Shown here: positions 1 through 12,361 of the stretch, piece by piece | How the letters are laid out: each line of letters opens with the position of its first letter | Numbering within the stretch: the stretch's first letter is position 1 | Source of the DNA: Ashinkailepas kermadecensis | Taxonomy: Eukaryota > Arthropoda > Thecostraca > Neolepadidae | Assembly (NCBI GenBank): GCA_034440615.1 | Contig: JAOTOM010004793.1 | Span: 234,001-298,000, forward strand | Reading direction: 5' to 3' | Length of the DNA: 64,000 nucleotides | The notes under the pieces: generated by a model | Told to the model about the DNA's origin: nothing | Seen by the model: the letters and a program-made list of their open reading frames with translations, nothing else | Databases searched by the model: none | Translations under genes and position numbers: made by a program

Positions 1-306
1 AGCTCCACGTTGATACACCAGCATAAAATAAAATTCCTATGCGTCTCATGTTGTCATTTATGAGCATCAGCCCCACATTCAAAGTTGCATGCAACTTGCC
101 ATTGGTAACACTAACACGAATAAATAACGCTTCGCTTTGTGTGCAAAGTGGATGTCAAGATGTCGCTTGAATGGTTCGAGTGATTCCGATAATACCATCC
201 TTGCTGATAGTGCATTTCCGGAATTGATTATCCTTTCTTGAAATAAAGTACTTCTTAGAGGGAAGCGGCATGTCAATTTCTTTATTTTATATATATTTCC
301 ACTCCC
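1..306. other. Left edge, no recognised feature
   Basis: AT-rich sequence up to the first minisatellite. No domain-bearing reading frame, RNA gene or transposon end was recognised. Confidence 0.5.
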
Positions 307-579
307 GTGTCCCAATGCGGACACGGTCTTGAAGTCATGCAATGCGGACACGGTCTTGAAGTCATGCAATGTCGACACGGTCTTGAAGTCATGCAATGCG
401 GACACGGTCCTGAAGTCATGCAATGCGGACACGGTCCTGAAGTCATGCAATGCGGACACGGTCTTGAAGTCATGCAATGCGGACACGGTCTTGAAGTCAT
501 GCAATGCGGACACGGTCCTGAAGTCATGCAGTGCGGACACGGTCCTGAAGTCATGCAATGCGGACACGGTCCAGCTTGA
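307..579. repeat. 27-bp minisatellite, about 10 units
   Basis: A 27-bp unit reading roughly ATGCAATGCGGACACGGTC then TTGAAGTC is repeated about ten times with few substitutions (TCTTG or TCCTG, GTCGAC for GCGGAC). Because 27 is a multiple of three, open frames appear on both strands. I regard them as by-products, since no unique coding sequence is attached on either side. Confidence 0.93.
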
Positions 580-1039
580 AGTCATGCAAATCAAGCTAAT
601 CAAATCATTGGAACATCTTGAAAACCCCTATCAGATCTCTTTTTCTTCTGTATATTAGGGAAAAAAATCCCAGCATCTTAGCCTAAGAACATATTCCACA
701 TTATACACTCGCTTCCAACTTCAATAGCACTTCGTTGAATCTTCTCCGATAGCTGAATGTGCTGACCTGTGTATGGCCTGCATGCTTCGATAAGGCGGTG
801 TAAGCGAGGCCCGACGAATTAATTATGTGAGATCTGTATTACTGCTCCACTCTCATAGCCAGCAGGTTATTTATAGCACCACGGAATTGCAAATCACGCC
901 ATTTATAATCCGTTCAGCTCACTTATGGAGATGAACCGGTAGGTATGTGATGCCGGCCCAGCTAATTGTGCGAGTGTGCGGCTGTTTCGTCACTGCACTT
1001 CGGTCGCAGCGTCGCCGCTGGTGTAATGTGGTCGCCAGC
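580..1039. other. Spacer, nothing recognised
   Basis: Unique sequence between two minisatellites with no coding frame, RNA gene or transposon terminus that I can support. Confidence 0.5.
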
Positions 1040-1550
1040 GTGGTGGGCTAACACTTCCGATCTGGTCCGATGGTCCGGTCAGGTGGGCTGACGCCTCCGG
1101 TCTGGTCCGGTGGTCTGGTCCGGTGGTCTGGTCCGGTGGTCTGACGCCTGCGGTCTGGTCCAGTGGGCTGACGCCTACGGTCTGGTCCGGTGGGCTGGCG
1201 CCTACGGTCTGCTAGGATGGTCTGGTTCAGCGGGCTGGCACCTCCGGTCTGGTCCAGTGGGCTGACGCCTACGGTCTGGTGCCGGTGGTCTGGTCCGGTG
1301 GTCTGACGCCTGCGGTCTGGTCCAGTGGGCTGACGCCTACGGTCTGGTCCAGTGGGCTGACGCCTACGGTCTGGTCCGGTGGTCTGGTCCAGTGGGCTGA
1401 CGCCTACGGTCTGGTCCGGTGGGCTGGCACCTCTGGTCTGTTAGGATGGTCTGGTTCGGCGGGCTGGCACCTCCGGTCTGTTAGGATGGTCTGGTTCGGC
1501 GGGCTGGTACCTCCGGTCTGTTAGGATGGTCTGGTCCAGTGGGCTGACGC
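1040..1550. repeat. Degenerate minisatellite of about 27 bp with longer sub-units
   Basis: Units built on GGTCTGGTCCAGTGGGCTGA plus CGCCTAC recur, with GGTCCGGTGG and CTGTTAGGATGGTCTGG variants that make a looser higher-order pattern of about 40 to 80 bp towards the right end. The array is noisier than the one at 307-579, which suggests greater age or more shuffling. The open frames across it are repeat artefacts. Confidence 0.88.
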
Positions 1551-1919
1551 ATCCGGCCTCTCCGCTGCAGAGCCGGGGCCCTCGCAACAGCACTTATCGG
1601 CCACAACACAAGCCTAATCTCATGCTCAGCGGGGTGTAGCGTCGACACACTATTGGACCGCATGTGGCTGTCATGAATTTGTGATGTACCGACCTTGCGA
1701 GATTCAAGCTACCAATACTGAAGAAGCCACCACTCTCGTATTTAAAAGGGATCGGGGAGGGATTTCTCAGAGAGCTGTCTGAAGTTTCACGATGCCTGTG
1801 TTTTCGTACACGGCAGATTCTTTTGACTCCATTAGACGTCAGGAAGCTACCCTTAATTTTTTTTAGACCGTTGCGAATGTATGCCACGTTTATTTGATTA
1901 ATTGGAGTGTACTGCTTGA
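1551..1919. other. Spacer, nothing recognised
   Basis: Unique sequence between two minisatellites. The short minus-strand frames here have no recognisable domain. Confidence 0.45.
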
Positions 1920-2262
1920 TCATTGATAATGGTCATATTACACTCACTGGGACGCCCAGACTGCTGGTTGGTACGGGTCCTATTACCCTCACTGGGGCGC
2001 CAAGAATGATGATTTGTAAGAGTCCTATTACCCTCACTGGGACACCAAGACTGGCGATTAATAAGGTTCATATTACCCTCACTGGGGCGCCAAAGTTGAC
2101 GATTGATAAGGGTCCTATTACCCTCACTGGTACGCCAAGATCGGTGATTGATAAGATTCTTATTACTCTCACTGGGACGCCAAAACTGACGATTGTACCG
2201 CTTGAGGACTGATAAGAGTTCTACTGCCCTCACTGGGACGCTAAGACTGATGATTGCGCTTC
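1920..2262. repeat. 45-bp minisatellite, 7 to 8 units
   Basis: A 45-bp unit containing CCTATTACCCTCACTGGGAC and then GCCAAGACTGACGATTGATAA is repeated seven to eight times. The unit is a multiple of three, so the plus strand reads a 15-residue repeat (ITLTGTPRL type) for about 100 codons. No start context, flanking unique exon or splice sites support a protein. Confidence 0.9.
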
Positions 2263-3197
2263 ATATGTTCGGTCTCAGCTTTTGATTAAAAAAGCAATCA
2301 TTGCATGCATTCGTCCACCAGCGTGGATGAAGCCTGCGCATGTGTACTGTCGTTTTTACATCAAAGAAGCTCTGATTCGAGCGAGTCGATTATCACGGTT
2401 ATGAAACATAAATAGCAACCTTAATAGCCTACAACATTTCAGATGCTGCTTTCTCAACTCAAAATTAGACCTACTCGTAAGGTTTTGCTTCTGACCGAAT
2501 GTCCATTGTTTTTTCCACTGAAGTACACGTAGTTTTCGTTTAAAGAAAACGGTCTTCAGTGGCACTTATCGTCGGGCAAGCCACACCGCGCTCGCCACCT
2601 ATAACTTTTTAGTTTTAGCATTTCTAGCTCTATGCTCTAGTTCCTGCACCTATGATGGACATCTGTGCTTACGCAATGCACACATGGCAATTGGTACGAT
2701 GTACAAATAACAGCTCTCGAAACCCTGATGGTAAATAGTGTTTCGTTGATGACCACTTTTCTAGTAAGATAGTAAAGCCCGATGACTGCGGAGCGTTTCG
2801 ATCGCGTCTTGCTAAGCGCGCATGGCTCACGAGCGAGCATTCTGCACCGGTCGCAAACAGCCGCCACCAGGCTGGGTTTCGGTGAGCTTGCGTGCGGATC
2901 GTCACCAGGCGGATGAGTTTGGGGTGAGCTTGCGTGTGGCTGAGCGCGGCGGCGGCCGGCGCCGTGTCGGAGTCGGGCTGGCGGGCAGTGCCGGGTGCAC
3001 CAGGACGTCCTCCGACACGGCACCGCCGCACCGCCGCACCGCCGCACCGCCGCCGCCCATGCTCGGCCCACATAAGCTCGTACCAGCCGACGGTCGGCTC
3101 CAGTCGGCCCGCCGCCAGCCGCACCGCCGCATCGCCGCACCCGCGCCGGTACTGTCGCCGTCCGAGGCCGCGCCACGACTGCAGCGCACCGCGTGCG
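2263..3197. other. 5' flank of the bHLH gene, no separate gene
   Basis: AT-rich until about 2810, then sharply GC-rich and full of CpG up to and through the bHLH gene. Long overlapping frames on both strands (about 2640-3520) follow from low stop-codon density in GC-rich DNA: they are Arg/Ala/Pro-rich, mutually overlapping and lack domains. A promoter or 5' UTR of the bHLH gene could lie here. I see no clear TATA box. Confidence 0.45.
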
Positions 3198-3330
3198 GGC
3201 GGCAGAGCGGCACGACGCTCCTGTGGCAGGCGTGTGACGGCACGACGCTCCTGTGGCAGGCGTGTGACGGCACGACGCTCCTGTGGCAGGCGTGTGACAG
3301 CACGACGTTCCCTCAGAAGGGCGTGTGACG
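3198..3330. repeat. 30-bp minisatellite, about 4 units
   Basis: About four head-to-tail copies of a 30-bp unit (GCGTGTGACGGCACGACGCT then CCTGTGGCAG), the outer ones diverged. It lies about 170 bp upstream of the likely bHLH start codon, so it may sit in the 5' UTR or proximal promoter. Confidence 0.88.
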
Positions 3331-3502
3331 GCATCGTGTGGGGCGGCAGCGCATGCTCCGTCGACGGCGGGCAGCAGGTCCGGCAGCGATCGACGCTCGC
3401 TGCGACACCGGCGCGCCATGGTGTGTCGGCCGTGCTGATGCCACTGTCGCCGCCTGCCCGCAGCCCACAGCCCCCCGCCCGCCGCCACTCGCGCCTGCCG
3501 CC

Positions 3503-4150
3503 ATGGCGGCCGGCCACGTCACGCCAGAGCCGCCAGCTGCCGACGTCCAGAGCCGCGCCGGCGTCGACGGCCGCCTCTCGCCGCCGCCGGCCGGCTGCAA
3601 GTACAGCCTGCGCGCGCGCCGCGCGCGGCGCCGGCTGGGCTCGCCGCCGCCGCAGCTGGAGCGGTCGCCGGCGCGCCAGCTGCCCGCCGGCGAGCAGCCG
3701 CCGCCCAGGGCGCGGCCGCCTGCGCTCAGCAAGTACCGCCGCCGGACGGCCAACACGCGCGAGCGCGACCGCATGCGCGACATCAACCGGGCGTTCGCCG
3801 TGCTGCAGCGGTCAGTGCCGGCCGTGACGGGCGGCGGCGGCAGGGTGACCAAGATCGCCGTGCTGCGGCTGGCCATCGGCTACATCCGGGCGCTGACCGA
3901 CGCGCTGCTGCCGACCGCCGCCGACTCGGACGGCACCGGCAGCGAGCCGCTCTCGCCGACCGCCTCCACGCTGTCGTCGGGCAAGTCGGCGACCGGCGTC
4001 GGCGGAGGCGTGTCCGACCCGCTGGACACCATCGAAGGCCTGACCGACTTCCAGCTGCCCGACAGCCTCGACCTGCTGCTCGACATCAGGAGCGACAGCG
4101 ACGAGCTCAGCTTCAGCTGTTCCGACTTCAGTGACTTGGCCAGTTCGTGA
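3503..4150 (+). CDS. bHLH transcription factor, group A type, possibly delilah-like
   Basis: Predicted nuclear DNA-binding protein of 215 residues. I chose the ATG at 3503 because it sits in a strong Kozak context (CGCCGCCATGG). The same frame stays open to an ATG at 3338, which would add 55 residues with no domain character and part of the upstream repeat region. The basic region and helix 1 run from about residue 78 (YRRRTANTRERDRMRDINRA), with the E-box-contacting ERDR at 87-90. The loop, about residues 106-115, contains four glycines. Helix 2 is TKIAVLRLAIGYIRALTDAL at 116-135. The N-terminus is Pro/Arg/Ala-rich and disordered-looking. The C-terminus (176-215) is acidic and Ser/Leu-rich, like an activation domain. 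The TK at the start of helix 2 and LRLAIGYI recall the arthropod delilah/taxi group more than twist, HAND or atonal, but this is from memory. No intron is needed. The last codons seed the downstream 29-bp array. Confidence 0.86.
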   Translation: MAAGHVTPEPPAADVQSRAGVDGRLSPPPAGCKYSLRARRARRRLGSPPPQLERSPARQLPAGEQPPPRARPPALSKYRRRTANTRERDRMRDINRAFAVLQRSVPAVTGGGGRVTKIAVLRLAIGYIRALTDALLPTAADSDGTGSEPLSPTASTLSSGKSATGVGGGVSDPLDTIEGLTDFQLPDSLDLLLDIRSDSDELSFSCSDFSDLASS

Positions 4151-4703
4151 AGGACTTCAGTCACTTGGCCAGTCCGTGACGGACTTCAGTGACTTGGTCA
4201 GTCCGTGACGGACTTCAGCGACTTGGCCAGTCCGTGACGGACTTCAGTGACTTGGCCAGTCCCTGACGGACTTCAGTGACTTGGCCAGTCCGTGACGGAC
4301 TTCAGTGACTTGGCCAGTCCGTGACGGACTTCAGTGACTTGGCCCGTCCGTGAAGGACTTCAGCGACTTGGCCAGTCCCTGACGGACTGCAGTGACTTGG
4401 CCAGTCCGTGAAGGACTTCAGTGACCTGGCCAGTCCCTGACGGACTGCAGTGACTTGCCCGTCCGTGAAGGACTTCAGTGACTTGGCCAGTCCGTGAAGG
4501 ACTTCAGTGACTTGGCCAGTCCGTGAAGGACTTCAGTGACTTGGTCAGTCCGTGAATGACTTCAGTGACTTGGTCAGTCCGTGAAGGACTTCAGTGACTT
4601 GGCCAGTCCGTGAAGGACTTCAGTGACTTGGTCAGTCCGTGAAGGACTTCAGTGACTTGGCCAGTCCGTGACGGACTTCAGTGACTTGGTCAGTCCGTAA
4701 AGG
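4124..4703. repeat. 29-bp minisatellite, about 20 units, starting inside the bHLH stop region
   Basis: The unit GACTTCAGTGACTTGGCCAG followed by TCCGTGAAG repeats every 29 bp for 580 bp, or 20 units. Unit 1 is the last eight codons of the bHLH gene (DFSDLASS), its TGA stop and two more bases. Every later unit keeps the TGA, although 29 bp is not a multiple of three. The array is therefore an amplified copy of the coding end and would form the 3' UTR if transcribed. Confidence 0.95.
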
Positions 4704-4823
4704 ACCGCATTACGCGTGCGCTGACCAGCTGTATCGGTAACTAAGCCATCGAGGCCTGCTCAACGTCGCTTTTAATGGCCTGATAAGTGCTTAGTGCAGA
4801 ACTCACTGTTGTGCCAGGTGTGC

Positions 4824-5130
4824 GAAATCACACTTAGGGAAGCTGCGAGGAATGCCAGAGACGGCGAAGTGTCCGAGGTAACACTTAAGTGAGCTGTGAG
4901 GTATGCCAGTGACGGCGAAGTGTCCGAAATCACACTTAGTGAAGCTGCGAGATATGCCAGTGACGGTGAAGTGCCCGAAATCACACTTAGTGAAGCTGCG
5001 AGACATGCCAGTGACGGTGAAGTGCCCGAAATCACACTTAGTGAAGCTGCGAGATATGCCAGTGACGGCGAAGTGTCCGAAATCACACTTAGTGAAGCTG
5101 CGAGATATGCCAGTGACGGTGAAGTGCCCG
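4824..5130. repeat. 51-bp minisatellite, 6 units
   Basis: Six units of 51 bp (GAAATCACACTTAGTGAAGC, TGCGAGATATGCCAGTGACG, GTGAAGTGCCC). The length gives a 17-residue open repeat (RYASDGEVSEITLSEAA type) on the plus strand and open frames on the minus strand. No unique coding sequence is attached. Confidence 0.93.
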
Positions 5131-5135
5131 AGCTA

Positions 5136-7009
<1,874 letters not shown>

Positions 7010-7655
7010 AAGGGAGGTGCTCCATCGTCCGCAGCTACAGAGATGAGTAGGGAGGTGTTCCATCGTCTGCAGCTCCAGAGCGGAGGATGGAGGTGCTCCA
7101 TCATCTGGAACTCCAAGGCGGAGGTGGGAGGTGTTCCATCATCTGGAACTCCAGGATGGAGGGGGAGGTGTTCCTTTATCTGGAGCTCCAGGATGGAGGG
7201 GGAGGTGTTCCATTATCTGGAGCTCCAGGATGGAGGGGGAGATGCTCCATTATCTGGAGCTCTAGGGCGGAGGAATGAGGTGATCCAGTATATGGAGCTG
7301 CAGGATGGAGGAGGAAGTGTTCCATTATCTGAAGCTCCAGGATGGAGGGGATGTGCTCCATTGCTTGGAGCTTCAAGGCGGATGGGGAGGTGCTCCATTA
7401 TCTGGAGGTTCAGGGCGGAGGAATGAGGTAATCCAATATCTGGAGCTACAGGATGGAGGAGGAGATGTTCCATTATCTCGAGCTCCAGGATGGAGGGGGA
7501 GGTACTCCATTATCTGGAGCTCCAGGATGGACGAGGTAGATGCTCCATTATCTGGAGCTCCAGGGCGGAGGGGGAAGTTGCTCCATTATCTGGAGCTCCA
7601 GGATGGAAGAGGTAGATGCTCCATCATCTGGAGCTCAAGGGTGGAGGAGGGAAGT
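7010..7655. repeat. 36-bp minisatellite, about 18 units
   Basis: Units of about 36 bp (GGTGTTCCATTATCTGGAGC, TCCAGGATGGAGGGGG) with scattered substitutions and small indels. All long frames across this stretch are repeat artefacts (WSSRMEEEVFHYLELQDG type). Confidence 0.92.
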
Positions 7656-7940
7656 GGCTTCACGAAGTTGGCAATGTCGGCGTCCTGCACTGGTGAAGCG
7701 TCTGCTGTATCGGCCTCGTTTGTTGCCACGCAAGGTAAGCGAGAGTGTTTGTGTGTAGCTCCTGTACCTCCCATACGCCTCCGTCGTAGCGGTACCGGAG
7801 CCATCATTTGCTTCAAACGCTCGTAGTCAGCTAGACTGTTGTTTGACCTCTACAAGCGGAGGAACAGGAACAAAACCATATGCTCATGAGCAGGTAGCAG
7901 GTTATAAACCGGCAGGTGCATCTGCGTGGTTTGGTATATG

Positions 7941-10900
7941 CATAGGCGTAGGAACGTCTGAAAAAATGTGTGTGGGGGGGTCAGGGTCAACAGCCGGGGC
8001 GCACCCAGGGATTTCGCAAAGTACCATGGCTGAGCACTTTTGGATAGAGAACCCAATAATTTTAATAGTGAACATACAACATGCACTGCCAAGGAGGATG
8101 GGACAGGCCCCCTGGACGCGGCTATGGCTAACAGCAACATGTGGTACTGAAAGAGAACTATCATCGCAGTATAAGTACTTTCAAATTCACACTTCACTCT
8201 GAACTTCGAACTCTATTCACGACTGATGGATTCTTTTGTAATACTAGGTTTATCTTCCTGGTGCAAGTGAAACCATTAGTGCATATTGCCGTTCAAACAA
8301 AAATTCTTCAACTTCCGCTATGTGTGTAGGGGATGGGGGGTGCAAGCTTATTACAGCCTCAATAATGAATATGTGGTGTGCTCTAGTTTCCATGATATAG
8401 TACTATACGTCTCTAAGATGTCCCCCGTTGTAAATGTCACCGATGTTGGTGAGGAGAAAGAATATGCAAAAACGTAGCTTACTTGCTGGCCCATGGCAAA
8501 AGAAGTCTCATGATTGATGTTGAAAAGGATGAGAAGCAGAAAAGATGGGTGATCGCTGGTTGAAAATTCTTTGATCCGGTGTGCGGCAGACCAAGATTGG
8601 CAGGCTAACAGAATTGTATGGTGTTTGTGTGTGTTTTTAAACAAATGTGTTTGGTTTTTAAGGCCATGCGCTTTTTGCCAGAGTCGGTACGCTTTGGAGG
8701 GCCAGGTGCATTTTCGTCCTCCAGTTGTGCTCTTAGGATCCCCCTGTGTTTATTTGGGGTTCCTCGCTCACATTTGTGGGACCCCAGCACGATATTGGGG
8801 GCTCAAGTATAATTTATCGGGGTCCCGTCGCGACTTTTCGGGCCCAAGCGCGTTGTTCCGGGGGGATCCGACGCCAGTTTTATGAGCTCGACGCAATTTT
8901 TGTTCAATTCTCCTGAATTATGTAAAGTCCAAGCCACGGCCTGATTTTTGGGCCGCCAAGCGACATTTCTTTTTGTGTCCCGCAGCGATTTTTCGAGCTC
9001 CGGTATGTTTTTCGGTGTCGTATGCGATTTGCTAAGGCATCTGGTGGTATGTCTGAGCTAAGAAGCCATGTTCCTAGCTCGGACAATGATTTTTTTTCGG
9101 AATCTCTATTTTGAAGGGCTCCGGCTTGATCCTTATCGGGTTTCGATGCGATTTTGGGGCCACGCTGTGCTTAGCTGGGACCACCGACTCCAAATTTTGG
9201 GAGCCCCGAGGGGAATTTTTGATGCCCCGACCAGGATTTATGGGACTAGTGACAGGAATTTTGGGTCCAAAACACGATATTTGGGGGGCTTGGCGCTAGT
9301 TCGAGGAGCGTGTTGTACTTATCTGGGCCCTAGTGCAAATTTGGCATTCCTGACGCAAATTTTCGTGTATCGTGCAAGTTTTTTGGTGCTCGTTGCATTT
9401 ATTCATAACCCCTAATTCTGGGGGCCTCAGCGCAAATTTATGGGGCCCCAGAACCATTTTTGGGGACCTCGACGCGATTCTTGGGTTCTTGGAAGTCCAC
9501 CTCTTCAGGATGTTTGGGGGGGGGGCATTTGCCATTGGTATGCCACTGCGGCTGCTTAACGAGTTTTTTTCAGCCGATGGCACCCTTAAGAGTAAAAAGG
9601 CCCTTTTGGAGAACTTTCTTTCGGAGCATGTTCTGAATTTTCCGTTGCTCGGGTCGACTCGATGGAGTCCTTTTGTGATTTTTTGGCGGTCGACTTGTAT
9701 TTTTTGTAAGCCTCTAGCGCGATATTTTTGGGCCCCGGTACGATGCCTCGGTCTCCCGGTGCATTTTTGTCGGTGCTCCAAGGCGCTTCTTTTCCGGGGC
9801 CAGGCGCGTTTTTGGGATCTGACGCAATTTTCGTGGCTGTAGAGTAACATCCCGGGTAGGAATTGATTTTTGGGAAGCCAGCTACGACTGGTGGGGCTCC
9901 GGCGGTACTTTTTGAGCCCCTAATGTGATTTCAAAGGGCAGCAGCGCGACGTTTTTGGGTCTAAGTGCGATTTTTGGGCCCTGTCTTCATTTGTTGGGAT
10001 GCCTATCGCGAGGTTTAGTGGCCTCGACACGTATTTCGGGGTCCGACACGTTTTGGTTCCATTTGGAACAATTGCTGGGGACCCCAAAGTGACTTTCCAT
10101 GTCCAGACTGTTTTTTCGTTGCCCTGGCTTCATTTATTGGGTGTTCCCGATGAGACTTTTGGGGCCCCGGTGCGACCTGTCAAGCCTCTAGCGTGATTTG
10201 CACGGGCCCGGGTGCGACGTTTTGGTACCTTCAGGCTCAGCGTGATTTTCAGCGGTCTCGGCTCAACGTTTTGAATCCCCGTTGTGATTTTCAAGAACCA
10301 CGGCACGACTTTTTCTGCTCCCAGCGTGGTTTTCAGGGGCCCCGGTCAAACTTGTTGTGCCCCCAGCGCGATTACCAGGAGCCCCGGCCCGACCTTTTGG
10401 GATCCAGTGTGATTTTGAAGGCCCAGCCAGTCTTTGTCGGGCCTAGCGTCATTTTCGGTGAGTCCGGAGAAACATTTTTCCCCCCAGCGTGATTTACAGA
10501 GGCACGGTCCGACCTTTTAAGGCCTTAGCATGATTTGATGGGACCCTGGCGCGACTTATCGGGATCCCGGCGCGACTTTTTGGAAGCCCAACGGTATTTT
10601 GAGGGACCCGATCCCACATTTTGGAGCCATCAGCGTCATTTTTAGGGTCCCTGGACGTTTTTTGAAGCATTCAATGTGATTTTCAGGGGCCTTGGTGGGA
10701 TTTTTGGAGGCCCAGCCTCATTTTCAAGGATCTTGCGCGACTTTTTGGCGGCTCCGAATTGATTTTTACGGGCCCCGGTACGATTGTTGGGGACACCAGA
10801 ATGATTTTTAGGGGGCCTGGCGCTATTTTTCCGAACCCAGGCGCGATTATTTGGGGCCCACAACCCTCATGGGGAGGGGGACTGCTCCAATGCCCCTCCC

Positions 10901-12353
10901 TTCGATATGCCAATGCGCATGCTCCAATGATTGTACAGCTTAACCATGACGTCTATGGAGCACATCGCACAAAATCGACTTTCCTATGCCCATTAACTGC
11001 TTGCACCAGAAGTAGTGTTCAGAAATATACACCCTGCAATTGGCCTAGATTCATCTCATTATCTTCTGGGTTCTTGAATATCAGCCTGGACGTACACATC
11101 ACTGGACGATGAAAAGCCTTGGTAGTAGTCTCCGTTGTAATTCGGTGTTTTGTACTTTTAATAAAAATGTCTTCATTGAATAGATTCTTGGATCAGTGTC
11201 TTTGCTAAACAGATATTGTTGCATATGCCATGGCACCAAAATCTTACCGAACCATTTCTGTTCAACGACATAATTTGAATTCAATGTTTAACGTGCTGTC
11301 AATGCCACTACGCAGTTACCCAGCTGAAGTCCACTCGGGTCAGTTGCCATGCTCGTCATGTGCCTTCTCAGGGCACATGACAACCATCGCTCGTTACTCG
11401 TCACACCATCACTCTTCATATCACTCCTCGTGTGACCTTGTCAGGTCGCACCACAAGCGCCTAATCTTTTCGGGGATTATGAGATTCTGACAGGCGTTCT
11501 CGCACTTGAAGTTGATATAATAGGTTGCGAACTTCATTATTGTATCTATGCTACCATAATAAATGATGGAAATTAGTATTTTGCTATGTTGGATACCAGT
11601 ACCGATAATACCCAGGCATCTGATTGAAAAGGTTGGATATTTGTGTGCTGTCCCAAACTGTGAAAAACCATTGAAATGTGGAGATTTTTACCTTCTATTT
11701 CATACTACAGTCACGCAATGTATGTATCGTGGCAGTAATTGTATGCTTCAATGATCAAAATGCATGTAAATGTTGAAGTGTATGGCAGCTAGGAGTAAGG
11801 CCATATACTCGTATAATACATGGCTATGTAATATCAAGGCAAGGAACTTGCACTTGCAAATTGTACGTCTTACCTTGATGGTGTTACGTTTCTGCCTTCA
11901 GCCTTTATAATTTTCTACTGTAGGCAATATTAATGAAATCGATGTTAAATATGCTAACAGTAAAAGAACCACAGTGAAACTCTAGTATGAATGTATTTTG
12001 GTACTAGCTGGCACATCATCTGCTTTATAGTATTTTCATTACATAATATAAGGTGCGAATATCCATACATCTGTTGCATTATATCAACTCCTGAATAAGT
12101 TGCGTTGTTGTAAGGTCATGTCCAAGTGTGTATGACTTAAAATAATGAAGTGCTACCATGCGATATGTGCAACTTTTATTTGGTTATGGATTGCAGGAGC
12201 TTGTTCACATATTCAAATGTGTGCATGCTGCCTTGTATTAAATTTAAATGTCTCAAAAGTGGGAGGGCCAGCTACCATTGTTGCCCCCTCCCCCCCCCAC
12301 TTTGAAAAGTGGTAGGGCCATGGCCCCCTGCCCCCCCTGTTCCTACGCCTATG
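7941..12353. mobile_element. hAT-like DNA transposon, 4.4 kb, non-autonomous
   Basis: The left end begins CATAGGCGTAGGAAC and the right end carries its exact reverse complement (12339-12353), giving 15/15 terminal inverted repeats. The flanking 8-mers are GGTATATG (7933-7940) and GGTGTATG (12354-12361), 7 of 8 identical. Eight-bp duplications and CA-starting termini are hAT characters. Just inside the ends lie G-rich runs. The interior at 8655-10915 is a copy of the GGCCCC-rich family. The flanking parts (7941-8654 and 10916-12338) are unrecognised. No transposase frame is visible, so mobilisation in trans would be required. Alternatively the ends could come from two insertions, but the matching 8-mers argue against that. 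Confidence 0.66.
8655..10915 (+). mobile_element. GGCCCC/GCGATTTTT degenerate-repeat family, copy 1
   Basis: About 2.3 kb built from diverged units of about 25-32 bp with the core GCGCGATTTTTGGGGCCCCG. It is not a simple tandem array: the order of distinctive words matches copy 2 (18372-20758, reversed) and copy 3 (48938-50677). Examples are GTGCTCTTAGGATCC followed by TGTTTATTTGG, the segment TTTCCATGTCCAGACTG, and GGTACCTTCAGGCTCAGCGTG. The right end (CCCCTCCC, a short gap, then ATATGCCAATG, ending at 10915) matches the terminus of copy 3 in degraded form. The left 0.65 kb present in copies 2 and 3 is missing. It lies inside the hAT-like unit 7941-12353. All frames in it are spurious. Confidence 0.78.
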
Positions 12354-12361
12354 GGTGTATG

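Noticed and set aside
2637..3876. Long minus- and plus-strand frames of about 170-300 codons around the bHLH gene
   Set aside because: GC-rich DNA with few stops; the frames overlap each other, are low-complexity and lack domains.
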